DNA of 64,000 nucleotides from Brevibacillus_D fluminis_A (GCF_052072235.1 NZ_CM125436.1:986001-1050000), one strand, 5' to 3'. Shown: positions 17,063 through 25,714, numbered from the stretch's first letter. Program-made: numbers and translations. The notes: generated by a model not told the origin, from the letters alone.

Positions 17063-17167
17063 CATGTTCACACAGTCACTTGGTTCTTATTGTCAAACTA
17101 ATTCTATCTACATATACCCCTATCCAGTATAATAAAGATGTAAATCTAGATCAGATAAGGGGGACGA

Positions 17168-17518
17168 ATGATGAAAAAAATGGAACAAGGTTCTTTGGAG
17201 CAGGAAATTACGACGTTTGTGAGTGCATTTATAAAAAAAACGAACGGAAGAGGACCTCGGGATATCAAAGTGAAAATGGTTGACAACTTAATGCTCTATT
17301 TCATCGAGGGAATCCTGTCGCCGATGGAGAAATACATCTTGCAGTCCCCTCAGGGAAAAAGCACAATTTTTGAAGCGAGACGTTTGTATGTCGAAAATAT
17401 TAAAGAAGAACGTATCGCTGCTTTCGAGAAAATTTTAAGCGCCAAGGTAATCGACCATTATATCGGGTGGGATTTGGACAAAGATTCAGCAGTTGGTGTA
17501 GTCGTTTACGAAAAATAA
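17168..17518 (+). CDS. DUF2294 family protein
   Basis: A 116-residue soluble protein with the DUF2294 layout. NGRGPRDIKVKMVDNLMLYFIEGILSPMEKYIL lies in the N-terminal half and an arginine helix (EARRLYVENIKEERIAAFEKIL) follows. The C-terminal strand carries GWDLDKDSAVGVVVYE, as in DUF2294 members from Bacillus. The family has no established biochemical role. Two ATGs in a row (17168, 17171) follow AAGGGGGACGA, so the second is as likely a start. A TATAAT box lies about 30 bases upstream of the start region, with no good -35 in front. It is monocistronic, with a hairpin downstream. Confidence 0.82.
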   Translation: MMKKMEQGSLEQEITTFVSAFIKKTNGRGPRDIKVKMVDNLMLYFIEGILSPMEKYILQSPQGKSTIFEARRLYVENIKEERIAAFEKILSAKVIDHYIGWDLDKDSAVGVVVYEK

Positions 17519-17637
17519 AAAAGATTGCGTTATCAGAAAATTTGTTTTATAGTGAATTTACAACTAAATCATCAAAGCAAAGATGACGAATCTTTGTTAG
17601 ATATGGAAAAGCATTGGGTGGTTCTTGGATAAATCAA

Positions 17638-17699
17638 GGACAGACCATGGCTTATTAAAACTATTCATTTAGTTTTAATGGTCAAGGTCTGTCCTTTTT
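17638..17699 (+). terminator. long imperfect inverted repeat acting as terminator
   Basis: GGACAGACC (17638-17646) and GGTCTGTCC (17686-17694) form the base of a long stem whose upper part pairs TTAAAAC with GTTTTAA. TTTTT follows on the plus strand and AAATCAA/TTGATTT extends the dyad. It probably ends transcription of the DUF2294 gene. The rest of 17519-17932 holds no gene I can support. Confidence 0.6.
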
Positions 17700-17948
17700 G
17701 ATTTGAACAAAAAGGCAGGTGAGGGCGAGCAAGGAAAGGGCATGAAAAAAGGACAAATTGTCCTAAGCGGCGCATAGACGGAAGCGCATTTCTGTGGTTG
17801 TCGACGGGCTGGGCAGCGTTTCGCTGTCATGCCGTAAGTAGACAGGGCATGCTCATAATTCAAATCCCCCTATTCACGTTCAATAGATGCGAGATTTAGA
17901 TGAAGGAGGTGAAGTCTATTAATTCTTTCGCAGAAAAAATGTCGAAGT

Positions 17949-18393
17949 GTGCGCACTGAATATCGTACGGGGTGGGATGAAAACCAGTTTGAGGATTTAA
18001 GACTGCGTCTAAAAGGAGCGATCAGTTTGGCGGGTGTCTCCGACCTTGAACTCATGCATGACATTCATAAATGGAAAGAATCGATAACGGGCGTCCACGA
18101 CAATCCGACAGAGGATTTTATTGGAGGGATACCAACGGATCTCCAAAGTCGTTATGCGGAAGGCTCGCCAATTGCGCTTTTCCAATTGGTGTTCCGCTTG
18201 TACTGATTCAGGGTTCACTGGATGTCAATGTGCCTGTCGGTGACAGCGAGCACTTCGTGAAAGCGGCCATTTCAGTCGGGATTCTGTTGTATGTAAATCA
18301 ATTTCGACAGCAGAACATTTTAAACTGATTGATCCTGAGCCAGACGAGTGGTCTATTATTAAAGAGGCAGTATTTAACCTACTGCGTTACTAA
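17949..18393 (+). pseudogene. alpha/beta hydrolase (prolyl-oligopeptidase-like esterase) remnant
   Basis: Three reading frames together give the end of an alpha/beta hydrolase. Frame 1 from GTG 17949 reads EYRTGWDENQFEDL and then AISLAGVSDLELM..SPIALF. After a shift near 18180 another frame reads PIGVPLVLIQGSLDVNVPVGDSEHFVKAA. After a second shift near 18300 the frame reads STAEHFKLIDPEPDEWSIIKEAV to TAA at 18393. The segment with the nucleophile (usually GHSAGG) is missing between EYR..FED and AISLAGVSDL, an internal deletion. The N-terminus is also gone, though AAGGAGGTG survives at about 17903. It sits directly upstream of the Hod-like cluster and may be a lost member of it. Confidence 0.75.
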
Positions 18394-18433
18394 TTTCGAA
18401 TGATCGAAAGCCAAAGAGAAGGAGATGTATGAC

Positions 18434-19258
18434 ATGAGCAACCAAACAAGTCAATTACAATCCATTACAGTTAACGGCCACGAAATTACCTATGATATCC
18501 AAGGTGATGCTGCTGGGCCAGCAATCCTGCTACTGAGCGGGTGGTGCCAAGATTACAGACTGTTCAACGATATCGTGGAGCCTCTGGCGAAGAAGCACAA
18601 GGTCATTCGAATGAACTGGCGCGGTCATACCCACCCGGAGCGTCCGGTAGCTGACTTTGGTGTAAAAGAGCAGGCAGACGATGTTATTGAGGTTCTAGAC
18701 GCACTGGGCATTGAACAAGTGGTTCCTGTCTCGACCTCACATGGCGGATGGGCAAATATAGAGATTTCCGATCGTTTTGGTACGAGAAGAGTCCCGCGCA
18801 CCATCGTGATCGACTGGATTATGAACGAGGCGGGGGAGGACTTCATCAAAGACCTGAGGGAAAGCCAAAAACCGGAAAGCTGGAAGGCAGGACGCCAACA
18901 TCTCTTTGATTTTTGGATCGGCGCGAGCGACAACCGCTCTGTGATCGATCATATCGAGAAAGAGATGGCCAGCTTTGGCTTCGATATGTGGGCGCGCTCC
19001 TGCCGTGTAATTGAAAACGCTTACGAGGTGTGGGGATCGCCACTCAAGCGCATGGCTGCATTAAAGGAAAAACGCCCGATTATCCACGTATACTCCCAAG
19101 CGCCTGTAGCTGGATACGAAGAGATCCAGGAAAATTTCATGAAGAAAAACCAGTGGTTCGGTTACCGAGTGATCAACGGCAAGACGCATTTCCCTACGCT
19201 GGAGTCTCCGGAGCAAACTGTGAAAGTCATCAGCGAATTCGTTTCTGATATTTCGTAA
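18434..19258 (+). CDS. Hod/AqdC-like cofactor-independent 2,4-dioxygenase (alpha/beta-hydrolase fold)
   Basis: A 274-residue protein resembling 1H-3-hydroxy-4-oxoquinaldine 2,4-dioxygenase (Hod), which opens N-heteroaromatic rings with O2 and releases CO without metal or cofactor. From memory of Hod, the active-site residues reappear shifted by one: Trp37-Cys38 (SGWCQDYR), Ser102-His103 (STSHGGW), Asp127 (IVIDWIM) and His252 (KTHFPTL). LFDFWIG and RVIENAYEVWGSP are further Hod-like segments. The His after Trp-Cys in Hod is Gln39 here. The ATG at 18434 lies nine bases after AAGGAG; the ATG at 18425 is too close. It is the first intact gene of a cluster with an amidohydrolase, a monooxygenase and a flavin reductase. 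An ordinary esterase is less likely given the Ser-His elbow. Confidence 0.82.
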   Translation: MSNQTSQLQSITVNGHEITYDIQGDAAGPAILLLSGWCQDYRLFNDIVEPLAKKHKVIRMNWRGHTHPERPVADFGVKEQADDVIEVLDALGIEQVVPVSTSHGGWANIEISDRFGTRRVPRTIVIDWIMNEAGEDFIKDLRESQKPESWKAGRQHLFDFWIGASDNRSVIDHIEKEMASFGFDMWARSCRVIENAYEVWGSPLKRMAALKEKRPIIHVYSQAPVAGYEEIQENFMKKNQWFGYRVINGKTHFPTLESPEQTVKVISEFVSDIS

Positions 19259-19349
19259 TACGATCTTGCAACTGAGCGGGACTCCATCTTGGTCCTGCAG
19301 CAATGCGCTTCTTACTTTCTGCTTTTCAATGAAGAGGAGGAGATCAAGC

Positions 19350-20813
19350 ATGAGCATGAATCGGACAATTGTTACCAATGGCTACATTATCTCTATTGAT
19401 GACAACCTGGGGGATATTCAGGGTGGTGCCGTCCTAATCGAGGACAATCGCATTGTTGCCGTATCGAGAAATGCGGAGGAATTTGCCGGCGTTGACGCCC
19501 AAGTCATTGATGCACAGGGCGGGATCATCCTGCCTGGTATGGTTGACAGCCACCGTCATACCTGGATGTCGCTGCTGCGCTCGATCTCCGCGGATGAGTC
19601 TTTGCTGGAGTTTCTCGCAAACACCTTTTACGGCCTGGGAGCTTTGGTCAAAGCCGAGGACATCGGTGCTGCCACCATGGTTGGTGCACTGGAAGCGATC
19701 GACTCAGGAGTCACTACTATTATGGACTGTTGTGATTGCGTCAACAGTCCGGATCATGCTACGGCAGCAGTAGAATCTCTGCGTGCATCCGGTATTCGCG
19801 GTGTTTATGCTTACGGTATGCAAGCGTATGACTTCCAGCCGCCTGCTTTTACCGCTCATACACAGCGCTTAAAAGATGCTGTAAGACTTCGCAAGGAAGC
19901 TTTTTCAAGCGAAGACTCCCGCTTGCGAATGGGCATGCTGCTGAGTGATTTTGGTACGCTCCCCTTTTCCGAAACGGCATCTGAGATCTTGGTTTCCAGG
20001 GATTTGGGCTTGCTGGTCGCATCACACACGGGTGCGGCGTCCACCTCTATCCTGTTAAAGGGATTGCGGGAGTTAAACGACCATAGCTTGCTGCGCCCAG
20101 GCCATCTTCATATTCATTGCAACGGATTGACTCATCCAGAGTGGGAGCTTCTTGCTGCAACAGGGGCGAAAGTTTCCATTTCTCCCGAGACCGAGATGCA
20201 GATGGGGATGGGGTACCCACCTTTCCGGGCAGCGCTCGAACATGGAATCCTGCCATCATTTAGCACAGATATCGTCTGCGTAGGCTCCGGTGATCTCTTT
20301 TCACAAATGCGCCTTGGACTGCAGTTTCAGCGCTGCATAGACAACAATTACGTCCATCAGCGCGGACACATGCCAAGCAAAATCGATCTAAGTGTTCGCG
20401 ACGCGCTCAAATGGGCTACCCACGGCGGAGCGGAAGCACTTGGACTGGCTTCCGAGATCGGCTCACTAACGCCAGGAAAGAAGGCGGATCTCATCATTGT
20501 TTCTCAAAGGCGGGCATTTGTTCCATCCAGTTACCCCGCGGGCTCCGTTGTCCTGCAGACAACGGCCGCAGACGTAGACACGGTGATTTTGGATGGAGTC
20601 ATCCGCAAGCGTCACGGGCAGCTGGTTGGCTACGATCTGGCCACGGTTCGCACGCGTGCCAATCAGGCACTGGAACGTATTCAGAAGGCAGCAGCAGCTA
20701 CTCTCAGAAGAAAAGGCCCTGAAGAAGTTGCACAATGGTTCGCAATGGGCGAGCGCATGGCGACTGGAAACTTCGCGGGAGCATATGCGAACGGTATTCC
20801 AGCAAAAAAATAA
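19350..20813 (+). CDS. amidohydrolase of the ATZ/TRZ / cytosine-deaminase type
   Basis: A 487-residue metal-dependent hydrolase of the amidohydrolase superfamily. The N-terminal beta sandwich (TNGYIISIDDNLGDIQGGAVLIEDNRIV) leads to the metal-binding HxH in LPGMVDSHRHTWMSLLR. Further ligand candidates are His in VASHTGA, His in LHIHCNGLTHPEW and Asp in FSTDIVCVGSGD. ALGLASEIGSLTPGKKADLIIV is the usual C-terminal signature. GGAGGAG lies seven bases before the ATG at 19350. The family hydrolyses C-N or C-Cl bonds on N-heterocycles and linear amides. In this cluster it may remove an amide, amine or acyl group from the ring-opened product, which is inference. Confidence 0.88.
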   Translation: MSMNRTIVTNGYIISIDDNLGDIQGGAVLIEDNRIVAVSRNAEEFAGVDAQVIDAQGGIILPGMVDSHRHTWMSLLRSISADESLLEFLANTFYGLGALVKAEDIGAATMVGALEAIDSGVTTIMDCCDCVNSPDHATAAVESLRASGIRGVYAYGMQAYDFQPPAFTAHTQRLKDAVRLRKEAFSSEDSRLRMGMLLSDFGTLPFSETASEILVSRDLGLLVASHTGAASTSILLKGLRELNDHSLLRPGHLHIHCNGLTHPEWELLAATGAKVSISPETEMQMGMGYPPFRAALEHGILPSFSTDIVCVGSGDLFSQMRLGLQFQRCIDNNYVHQRGHMPSKIDLSVRDALKWATHGGAEALGLASEIGSLTPGKKADLIIVSQRRAFVPSSYPAGSVVLQTTAADVDTVILDGVIRKRHGQLVGYDLATVRTRANQALERIQKAAAATLRRKGPEEVAQWFAMGERMATGNFAGAYANGIPAKK

Positions 20814-20919
20814 TCAACTCACTAGTTTTCGGGTGAACCTTTATTCTGGCTGGCAGCTGAGGAAGTTGGCAAGATACGTGGAATAGCTTTTACAAGAAAA
20901 AAAACAGGGGGAGACAAGA

Positions 20920-22092
20920 ATGGAAACAAAAACTACGAAAAGGATGACTCATGATGAGGCTGTTGCCCGGGCGAAAGCATTGGCGGCAAAGCTTCGTGGA
21001 CGAATGAAGGAGGGCGAGCTGCTATATCGACAGCCAGATGAAACGATTCAGGATATTATGGATTCCGGACTGGCAACGATTTTAAAGCCTGCCCGCTTTG
21101 GCGGTCACGAATTAACGCTGGATGCGCTCGTGGATACCACGATCGAAGTGGCAAAAGTAAATCCTGCCGCAGGCTGGTGCTATACGTTTATCGTCGCCCA
21201 CCAATGGATGCTGGCGGCTTGGCCGGAACAAGCTCAGCAGGAAGTGTGGTCAGAAAATCCAAATGTGAACATTGCTACCGCATTGGCTTTTCCTCGAAAC
21301 GAAAAGATCGTTCGTGTCGAGGGCGGATATCAGCTTAGTGGAGAGTGGTCATTCTCATCCGGGATCGAGCATTCGGAATGGGTCATGGCGAGTAGTACGG
21401 AAAAGCCCTTTGCAGGAGAAGATCCGCAGCGATACATGTTTTTGGTACCTAGAAGCGATTATACGATTGTGAACGAATGGCAGGTGGCAGGACTAAAAGC
21501 CAGTGGCAGCAATGGATTCCGGATATCGGATGTATTTGTTCCCGAACATCGGGTGATCAACCTGTCTCAGTGGGCTGGCCCAGGAGTCACGCCGGGTATG
21601 GCCATCAATCGTGGAGCCCAGTATAACGTCCCTCTGTTTTGTGCATTGCCAACTTGCCTGACTTCCGCCATCGTAGGAGCCTCATTAGGAGCTTACGAGT
21701 TTTTTATCAAAACGATTCGTGAAAGAGTGTCTAAAAATTCAAATAACGAATCAAAAATACCCTCCCATCTCAAACAGAGAGTGACAGAATTGTCTGCACA
21801 GATTGATGCGGCAGAAGCGCTGCTAAGAAAAGCACTCGATGTGATTCGTCCTGGTGGAGAATTTGACCAAGGGCAACGGGCAAGATTACACCGCAATTAT
21901 TCCTATCTCGCACGAAGCTGCAGTAGTGTTGTGGACGAATTGTTTCAGTTCAGTGGTTCATCTGCTGTTTACGATTGGAACGTCATGCAGGTTTATTGGA
22001 GAGATGTGAAGGTGATGTCCATGCATGGATATTTGAACTTTGATGCTGCGAGTGACGTATTCGGTTCTTATGAGCTTGGGAACAACCAATAG
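20920..22092 (+). CDS. acyl-CoA dehydrogenase-fold flavin-dependent monooxygenase
   Basis: A 390-residue protein of the acyl-CoA dehydrogenase superfamily, of the HsaA/DszC/group D monooxygenase type. The N-terminal helical domain has LATILKPARFGGHELTLDALVDTTIEVAKVNPAAGWCYTF. The middle barrel has YQLSGEWSFSSGIEHSEWVMASS and SNGFRISDVFVPEHRV. The C-terminal helix bundle ends in SSAVYDWNVMQVYWRDVKVMSMHG, as in two-component monooxygenases rather than true acyl-CoA dehydrogenases. CAGGGGGAGACAAGA precedes the ATG. The flavin reductase that follows is its natural partner. The likely reaction is hydroxylation of an aromatic or heteroaromatic ring with FMNH2 or FADH2 and O2. Confidence 0.86.
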   Translation: METKTTKRMTHDEAVARAKALAAKLRGRMKEGELLYRQPDETIQDIMDSGLATILKPARFGGHELTLDALVDTTIEVAKVNPAAGWCYTFIVAHQWMLAAWPEQAQQEVWSENPNVNIATALAFPRNEKIVRVEGGYQLSGEWSFSSGIEHSEWVMASSTEKPFAGEDPQRYMFLVPRSDYTIVNEWQVAGLKASGSNGFRISDVFVPEHRVINLSQWAGPGVTPGMAINRGAQYNVPLFCALPTCLTSAIVGASLGAYEFFIKTIRERVSKNSNNESKIPSHLKQRVTELSAQIDAAEALLRKALDVIRPGGEFDQGQRARLHRNYSYLARSCSSVVDELFQFSGSSAVYDWNVMQVYWRDVKVMSMHGYLNFDAASDVFGSYELGNNQ

Positions 22093-22130
22093 CTGCTGAC
22101 AGAAGTGTTCATTGGGAAGGGGGATTTCGG

Positions 22131-22694
22131 TTGAAGCTGCTAGGCATATCCGGCACGATTATTGGGGCAAAAACCAGCATTCTCGTAAACCGAGTTTTGG
22201 ACGAAGTAAAAAAAGCTAGGCCTGATATAGAAGTAGAACTTCTTGATCTCCGTAATTACCAGGTCTCCCTGTGTGACGGGCGCGATCCGTCCGCCTATAC
22301 GGATGATACAAAAAAGGTGATAGATATCGTCTCTTCGGCAGACTTTTATGTTATTGGAACGCCAATCTTTCAGGGATCAATGACCGGATCACTGAAAAAC
22401 CTGCTTGATCATATTCAGCCGCAGGTGCTGCGAAATAAAGTGATGGGATTTGTGGCGAATGGCGGAACCTATCAGCATTATTTGGTGATTGAAAACCAAT
22501 TGAAGCCCATTGCAGGATACTTTCGGGCATATGTCGCACCAGGTTATGTTTACGCACACAACGACCATTTTAATCAGCAAAACGAAGTCGTGGATGAAGA
22601 AGTAGGGAACAGAATCACGAATCTAGCAAAAGAATTGATACAGTTGCAAGTGGCTTTAAAGACTGCCAGTGACGTGGCTGCTGCTAATCATTGA
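22131..22694 (+). CDS. NAD(P)H-dependent FMN reductase (flavodoxin-like fold)
   Basis: A 187-residue flavodoxin-like reductase of the SsuE/MsuE kind. The N-terminal LLGISGTIIGAKTSILV binds the FMN phosphate. VIGTPIFQGSMTGSLKNLLDHI is the typical FMN-contact segment and GFVANGGTYQHYLVIENQLKPI follows. The start is TTG at 22131 with GGGAAGGGGGATTTCGG upstream. It lies 38 bases after the monooxygenase and probably supplies reduced flavin to it. This pairing is well known for two-component monooxygenases. It is the last gene of the cluster, before a terminator. Confidence 0.9.
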   Translation: MKLLGISGTIIGAKTSILVNRVLDEVKKARPDIEVELLDLRNYQVSLCDGRDPSAYTDDTKKVIDIVSSADFYVIGTPIFQGSMTGSLKNLLDHIQPQVLRNKVMGFVANGGTYQHYLVIENQLKPIAGYFRAYVAPGYVYAHNDHFNQQNEVVDEEVGNRITNLAKELIQLQVALKTASDVAAANH

Positions 22695-22750
22695 GAGGGC
22701 CCAATCTGGGGGCGGTGGTGTATGAAAAAATTTGATAAAGACAGCAAAAA

Positions 22751-22779
22751 AACCGTCAGGAAAGCCCGACGGTTCTTTG
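22751..22779. terminator. hairpin between convergent flavin reductase and rocD
   Basis: AACCGTC (22751-22757) pairs with GACGGTT (22768-22774), with CTTTGC after it on the plus strand and AAAAAAA in front, so it can serve both directions. Confidence 0.7.
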
Positions 22780-22838
22780 CTATGAACCACCATCCGCAAA
22801 AATGATTGGCGGCTGATGAAACCCATAAGTGCAAAAAC

Positions 22839-24032
22839 TTATTGCGCAAACACTTTTTTGATTTGCGCGATTGCCCAATCCAGATCTTCTTTGCTGATCA
22901 CGAGCGGCGGTGCGAAACGGATGGTTGTTTCATGCGTTTCTTTGCACAGCAGGCCGAGATCTTTCAGTTGCTCGCAGTATGGACGAGCTTTGCCTTTCAA
23001 TTCGAGGCCGATGAACAAACCGCGACCGCGAATTTCTTTGATGTCAGGGTGGTTGATTTGCTGCAATTGCTCTTTGAAGTAGCTGCCCAGCTCTTGGGAA
23101 CGCTCAGCCAGGTTTTCATCCTTCAATACGTCCATAGCGGCAACGGCTACTGCACACGCCAGCGGGTTTCCGCCGAAGGTGGAGCCATGGGAGCCTGGTT
23201 CGAACACGCCAAGAATTTCTTCGCTCGCAGCAACTGCGGACACTGGCAGTACGCCGCCGCCCAGCGCTTTCCCCATTACGTACATATCAGGCGTTACGCC
23301 TTCCCAATCGCAAGCGAACATTTTGCCTGTACGGCCAAAGCCCGTTTGGATTTCGTCAGCGATGAACAGCACGTTGTTTTCTTTGCACAGTTCGCTTGCC
23401 GCTTTGAGGAAGCCGTCGGTTGGGATCAGGATGCCTGCCTCACCTTGAATCGGCTCGCACATGAACGCAGCGGTGTTTGGCGTGATCGCTGCGCGCAGCG
23501 CTTCGACATCGCCGTAAGGAATGATTTTGAAGCCTGGCGTGAATGGGCCAAAGCCGCGGCGATAGTCAGGGTCGGAAGAGAACGATGTGATGGTCGTTGT
23601 GCGTCCGTGGAAGTTGCCTTCGCAAACAATGATTTCCGCGCTGTTTTCGGCAACGCCTTTTTTGTCGTATGCCCAACGGCGAGCCGCTTTGATTGCGGTT
23701 TCAACTGCTTCCGCACCGGTGTTCATCGGCAGGATCATTTCCTTGCCAGTCAGGTTGGACAGTTTTTCGTAGAACTCACCCAGCTGCTCATTGTGGAACG
23801 CGCGGGAGGAGAGCGTCACCTTGTCCGCTTGGTCTTTCAACGCTTGGATGATGCGTGGATGGCGGTGGCCCTGGTTGAGAGCGGAGTATGCGCTCAGCAT
23901 GTCCAAATACTTGTTTCCTTCCGGATCGTAAACCCATACGCCTTCTGCTTTCGCAATAACGATCGGCAATGGATGATAGTTATGTGCACCGAATTTCTCT
24001 GCTTTTTGGATAATGGATTTTGTATCTGCCAT
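22839..24032 (-). CDS. rocD: ornithine aminotransferase
   Basis: A 397-residue class-III PLP aminotransferase that converts ornithine to glutamate semialdehyde in arginine and ornithine breakdown. Visible are the N-terminal [12 protein letters not shown], the substrate-domain [15 protein letters not shown], the PLP-contact [13 protein letters not shown] and the Schiff-base lysine in [30 protein letters not shown] and [10 protein letters not shown] are also typical. Length and motifs match Bacillus RocD closely. The ATG follows AAAGGGGAAGC. A sigma-54 promoter lies upstream and the RocR-like activator is divergently encoded, matching the Bacillus roc system. Confidence 0.96.
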   Translation of the reverse strand: MADTKSIIQKAEKFGAHNYHPLPIVIAKAEGVWVYDPEGNKYLDMLSAYSALNQGHRHPRIIQALKDQADKVTLSSRAFHNEQLGEFYEKLSNLTGKEMILPMNTGAEAVETAIKAARRWAYDKKGVAENSAEIIVCEGNFHGRTTTITSFSSDPDYRRGFGPFTPGFKIIPYGDVEALRAAITPNTAAFMCEPIQGEAGILIPTDGFLKAASELCKENNVLFIADEIQTGFGRTGKMFACDWEGVTPDMYVMGKALGGGVLPVSAVAASEEILGVFEPGSHGSTFGGNPLACAVAVAAMDVLKDENLAERSQELGSYFKEQLQQINHPDIKEIRGRGLFIGLELKGKARPYCEQLKDLGLLCKETHETTIRFAPPLVISKEDLDWAIAQIKKVFAQ

Positions 24033-24087
24033 GTTAGCTTCCCCTTTCTAGGTAAAAGACTTTCGCGCTGTTATGCTGTATTAGTAT

Positions 24088-24105
24088 TGCAAATCTGATG
24101 CCAAA
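24088..24105 (-). promoter_or_regulatory. sigma-54 (-24/-12) promoter of rocD
   Basis: On the minus strand the sequence reads TTGGCATCAGATTTGCA. The -24 GG (24101-24102) and -12 GC (24089-24090) are separated by exactly ten bases, matching the consensus TGGCAC-N5-TTGC. It lies about 56 bases upstream of the rocD start codon. Confidence 0.88.
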
Positions 24106-24115
24106 CTAAAAATCC

Positions 24116-24172
24116 TTGCAAAATCAAGTTTTTCCGTTTACATTTTGTGATGAATGGGTAATTAATTTTGCA
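24116..24172. promoter_or_regulatory. possible RocR upstream activator half-sites
   Basis: TTGCAAAAT (24116-24124) and ATTTTGCA (24165-24172) are inverted copies 40 bases apart, upstream of the sigma-54 promoter and in front of rocR. A further CTTTGCAAGG lies at 24189-24198. Similar inverted TGCAAAA elements act as RocR sites in Bacillus; the assignment here is inference. Confidence 0.45.
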
Positions 24173-24243
24173 GGTAGGTGCTAAGTCACTTTGCAAGGCG
24201 CTGAATGGCAAAAATTTTTGGCAGGGAAAATGGAGACGAAAAC

Positions 24244-25668
24244 ATGGCTGAGATGATGGAAGAAAAACGGTTTCGCAAAATTTTCGAGTACATTTTGGAC
24301 GAGATCAACGAGGGCGTCCATGTCATCGATGAAAATGGCAAATCAATCATCTATAACCGCAAAATGGCGGAGATTGAATCCATGAGCAGGGATGTGGTGC
24401 TGAACAAAAATATTCATGAAGTGTTCCAGTTTCTTGAAAATGAGGAAAGCACGCTGCTGTCGGCACTCCAGGAAGGCCTGGTAACCAAAAACGTCAAGCA
24501 AACCTACTTCAATGACAAAGGGAAAGAGATTACGATCGTGACCAATTCCTTTCCCATTACAGATGGCGACGGCGAAATTATCGGCGCGATGGAAATCGCC
24601 AATGATATTACCAAGATGGAGCAAATTTTACGCGGGAACATCCTGAAGGGAGACACCCGTTTTACGTTTGATGAAATCATCGGGCAAAGCCCAGCATTCC
24701 AGGAAGTGATCGAAAACGCGAAGCGCGCTTCACGCACATCGTCCTCCGTGCTGATCATCGGGGAAACGGGGACAGGCAAGGAGCTGTTTGCCCAGAGCAT
24801 CCACAATGAAAGCTCCCGTGCAGCCGAGCCGTTTATCGCGCAAAACTGTGCAGCGCTGCCGGATACGCTCATCGAAGGGATTCTGTTCGGGACGAAGCGC
24901 GGGGCATTCACCGGGGCGATCGAGCGTCCAGGGTTGTTCGAACTCGCCAATAAGGGCACGCTGCTGCTCGATGAGATCAACTCGCTCAGCCCGCATTTGC
25001 AGGCCAAGCTGCTGCGCGTGCTGCAGGAGAAAAAGGTGCGCCGGGTCGGCGATACGAAAGACATCGATGTGGATGTGCGCATCATCGCGACGATCAACGA
25101 AGACCCAATCGATGCGATCAACGAAAACCGGATGCGCAAAGACTTGTACTACCGCCTGAGCGTAGTCGCGCTGTACATTCCGCCGCTGCGCGAACGGAAA
25201 AGCGACATCCCGCAGCTGGTGCAAAAATTCATCCACAAATACAACCGGCTGTTCCAAATGTCGGTGGAGTCGATGTCCGAAGAAGTGCGTCGCTGCTTTT
25301 TCGATTACGAATGGCTGGGCAACGTGCGCGAGCTGGAGCATGTTGTGGAAGGCGCGATGAACATGATGACAGATGAGCCGCAAATCACGTTTTCGCATCT
25401 GCCGTATCAGTTCCGCCGCAAATCGCAATGGAAGGAAGAGCAGCAGGCGCCGCAGCCGAACGTAATGCCTGTCCAGTTCGATGCCGCGAGCGATAATGGC
25501 AAGATGGATTTGAAAAGCAAGATGGACGAGTTCGAGCAGTATTATGTGGAAAAAGTGCTGGAGAAGCATAAAGGGAACGTCTCCAAAGCGGCACGCGAGC
25601 TGGGTATCAGCAGGCAAAGCCTGCAGTACCGGATTCGCAAGCACGGCATGAGGGAGACGGAAGAGTGA
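24244..25668 (+). CDS. rocR: sigma-54 dependent activator of arginine/ornithine catabolism
   Basis: About 474 residues. A PAS domain is at about residues 10-120 (ILDEINEGVHVIDENGKSIIYN). The AAA+ ATPase spans about 140-370 with Walker A GETGTGKELFAQ, the sigma-54 loop GAFTGA, and Walker B TLLLDEIN. A C-terminal Fis helix-turn-helix reads GNVSKAARELGISRQSLQYRIRKHG. It is divergent from rocD, whose promoter is sigma-54 type, which supports the RocR name. The ATG at 24244 has GGAG eight bases upstream; an in-frame ATG at 24205 is an alternative. The PAS domain is presumed to sense ornithine or citrulline, as known for B. subtilis RocR. Confidence 0.92.
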   Translation: MAEMMEEKRFRKIFEYILDEINEGVHVIDENGKSIIYNRKMAEIESMSRDVVLNKNIHEVFQFLENEESTLLSALQEGLVTKNVKQTYFNDKGKEITIVTNSFPITDGDGEIIGAMEIANDITKMEQILRGNILKGDTRFTFDEIIGQSPAFQEVIENAKRASRTSSSVLIIGETGTGKELFAQSIHNESSRAAEPFIAQNCAALPDTLIEGILFGTKRGAFTGAIERPGLFELANKGTLLLDEINSLSPHLQAKLLRVLQEKKVRRVGDTKDIDVDVRIIATINEDPIDAINENRMRKDLYYRLSVVALYIPPLRERKSDIPQLVQKFIHKYNRLFQMSVESMSEEVRRCFFDYEWLGNVRELEHVVEGAMNMMTDEPQITFSHLPYQFRRKSQWKEEQQAPQPNVMPVQFDAASDNGKMDLKSKMDEFEQYYVEKVLEKHKGNVSKAARELGISRQSLQYRIRKHGMRETEE

Positions 25669-25683
25669 GAAGGAAAAGGGGGA

Positions 25684-25714
25684 AATCCGCCAACGGGAAG
25701 CCGGCGGATTTTTT
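25684..25714 (+). terminator. rho-independent terminator after rocR
   Basis: AATCCGCC (25684-25691) and GGCGGATT (25703-25710) form an eight-pair stem followed by TTTT; GGGGGAAA on the other side makes it possibly bidirectional. Confidence 0.85.

Noticed and set aside
17675..17863. 62-codon minus-strand frame in the gap before the heterocycle cluster
   Set aside because: Begins without a ribosome site, is Cys/Pro-rich and overlaps the long hairpin.
22722..22805. 27-codon frame starting with MKKFDKDSKK, with GGGGGCGGTGG upstream
   Set aside because: It spans the terminator hairpin between convergent genes; too short and unsupported to call.
22806..24098. 430-codon open frame on the plus strand opposite rocD
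   Set aside because: Shadow frame of a highly conserved gene; the protein is Cys/Phe/Arg-rich, resembles nothing and has no ribosome site.
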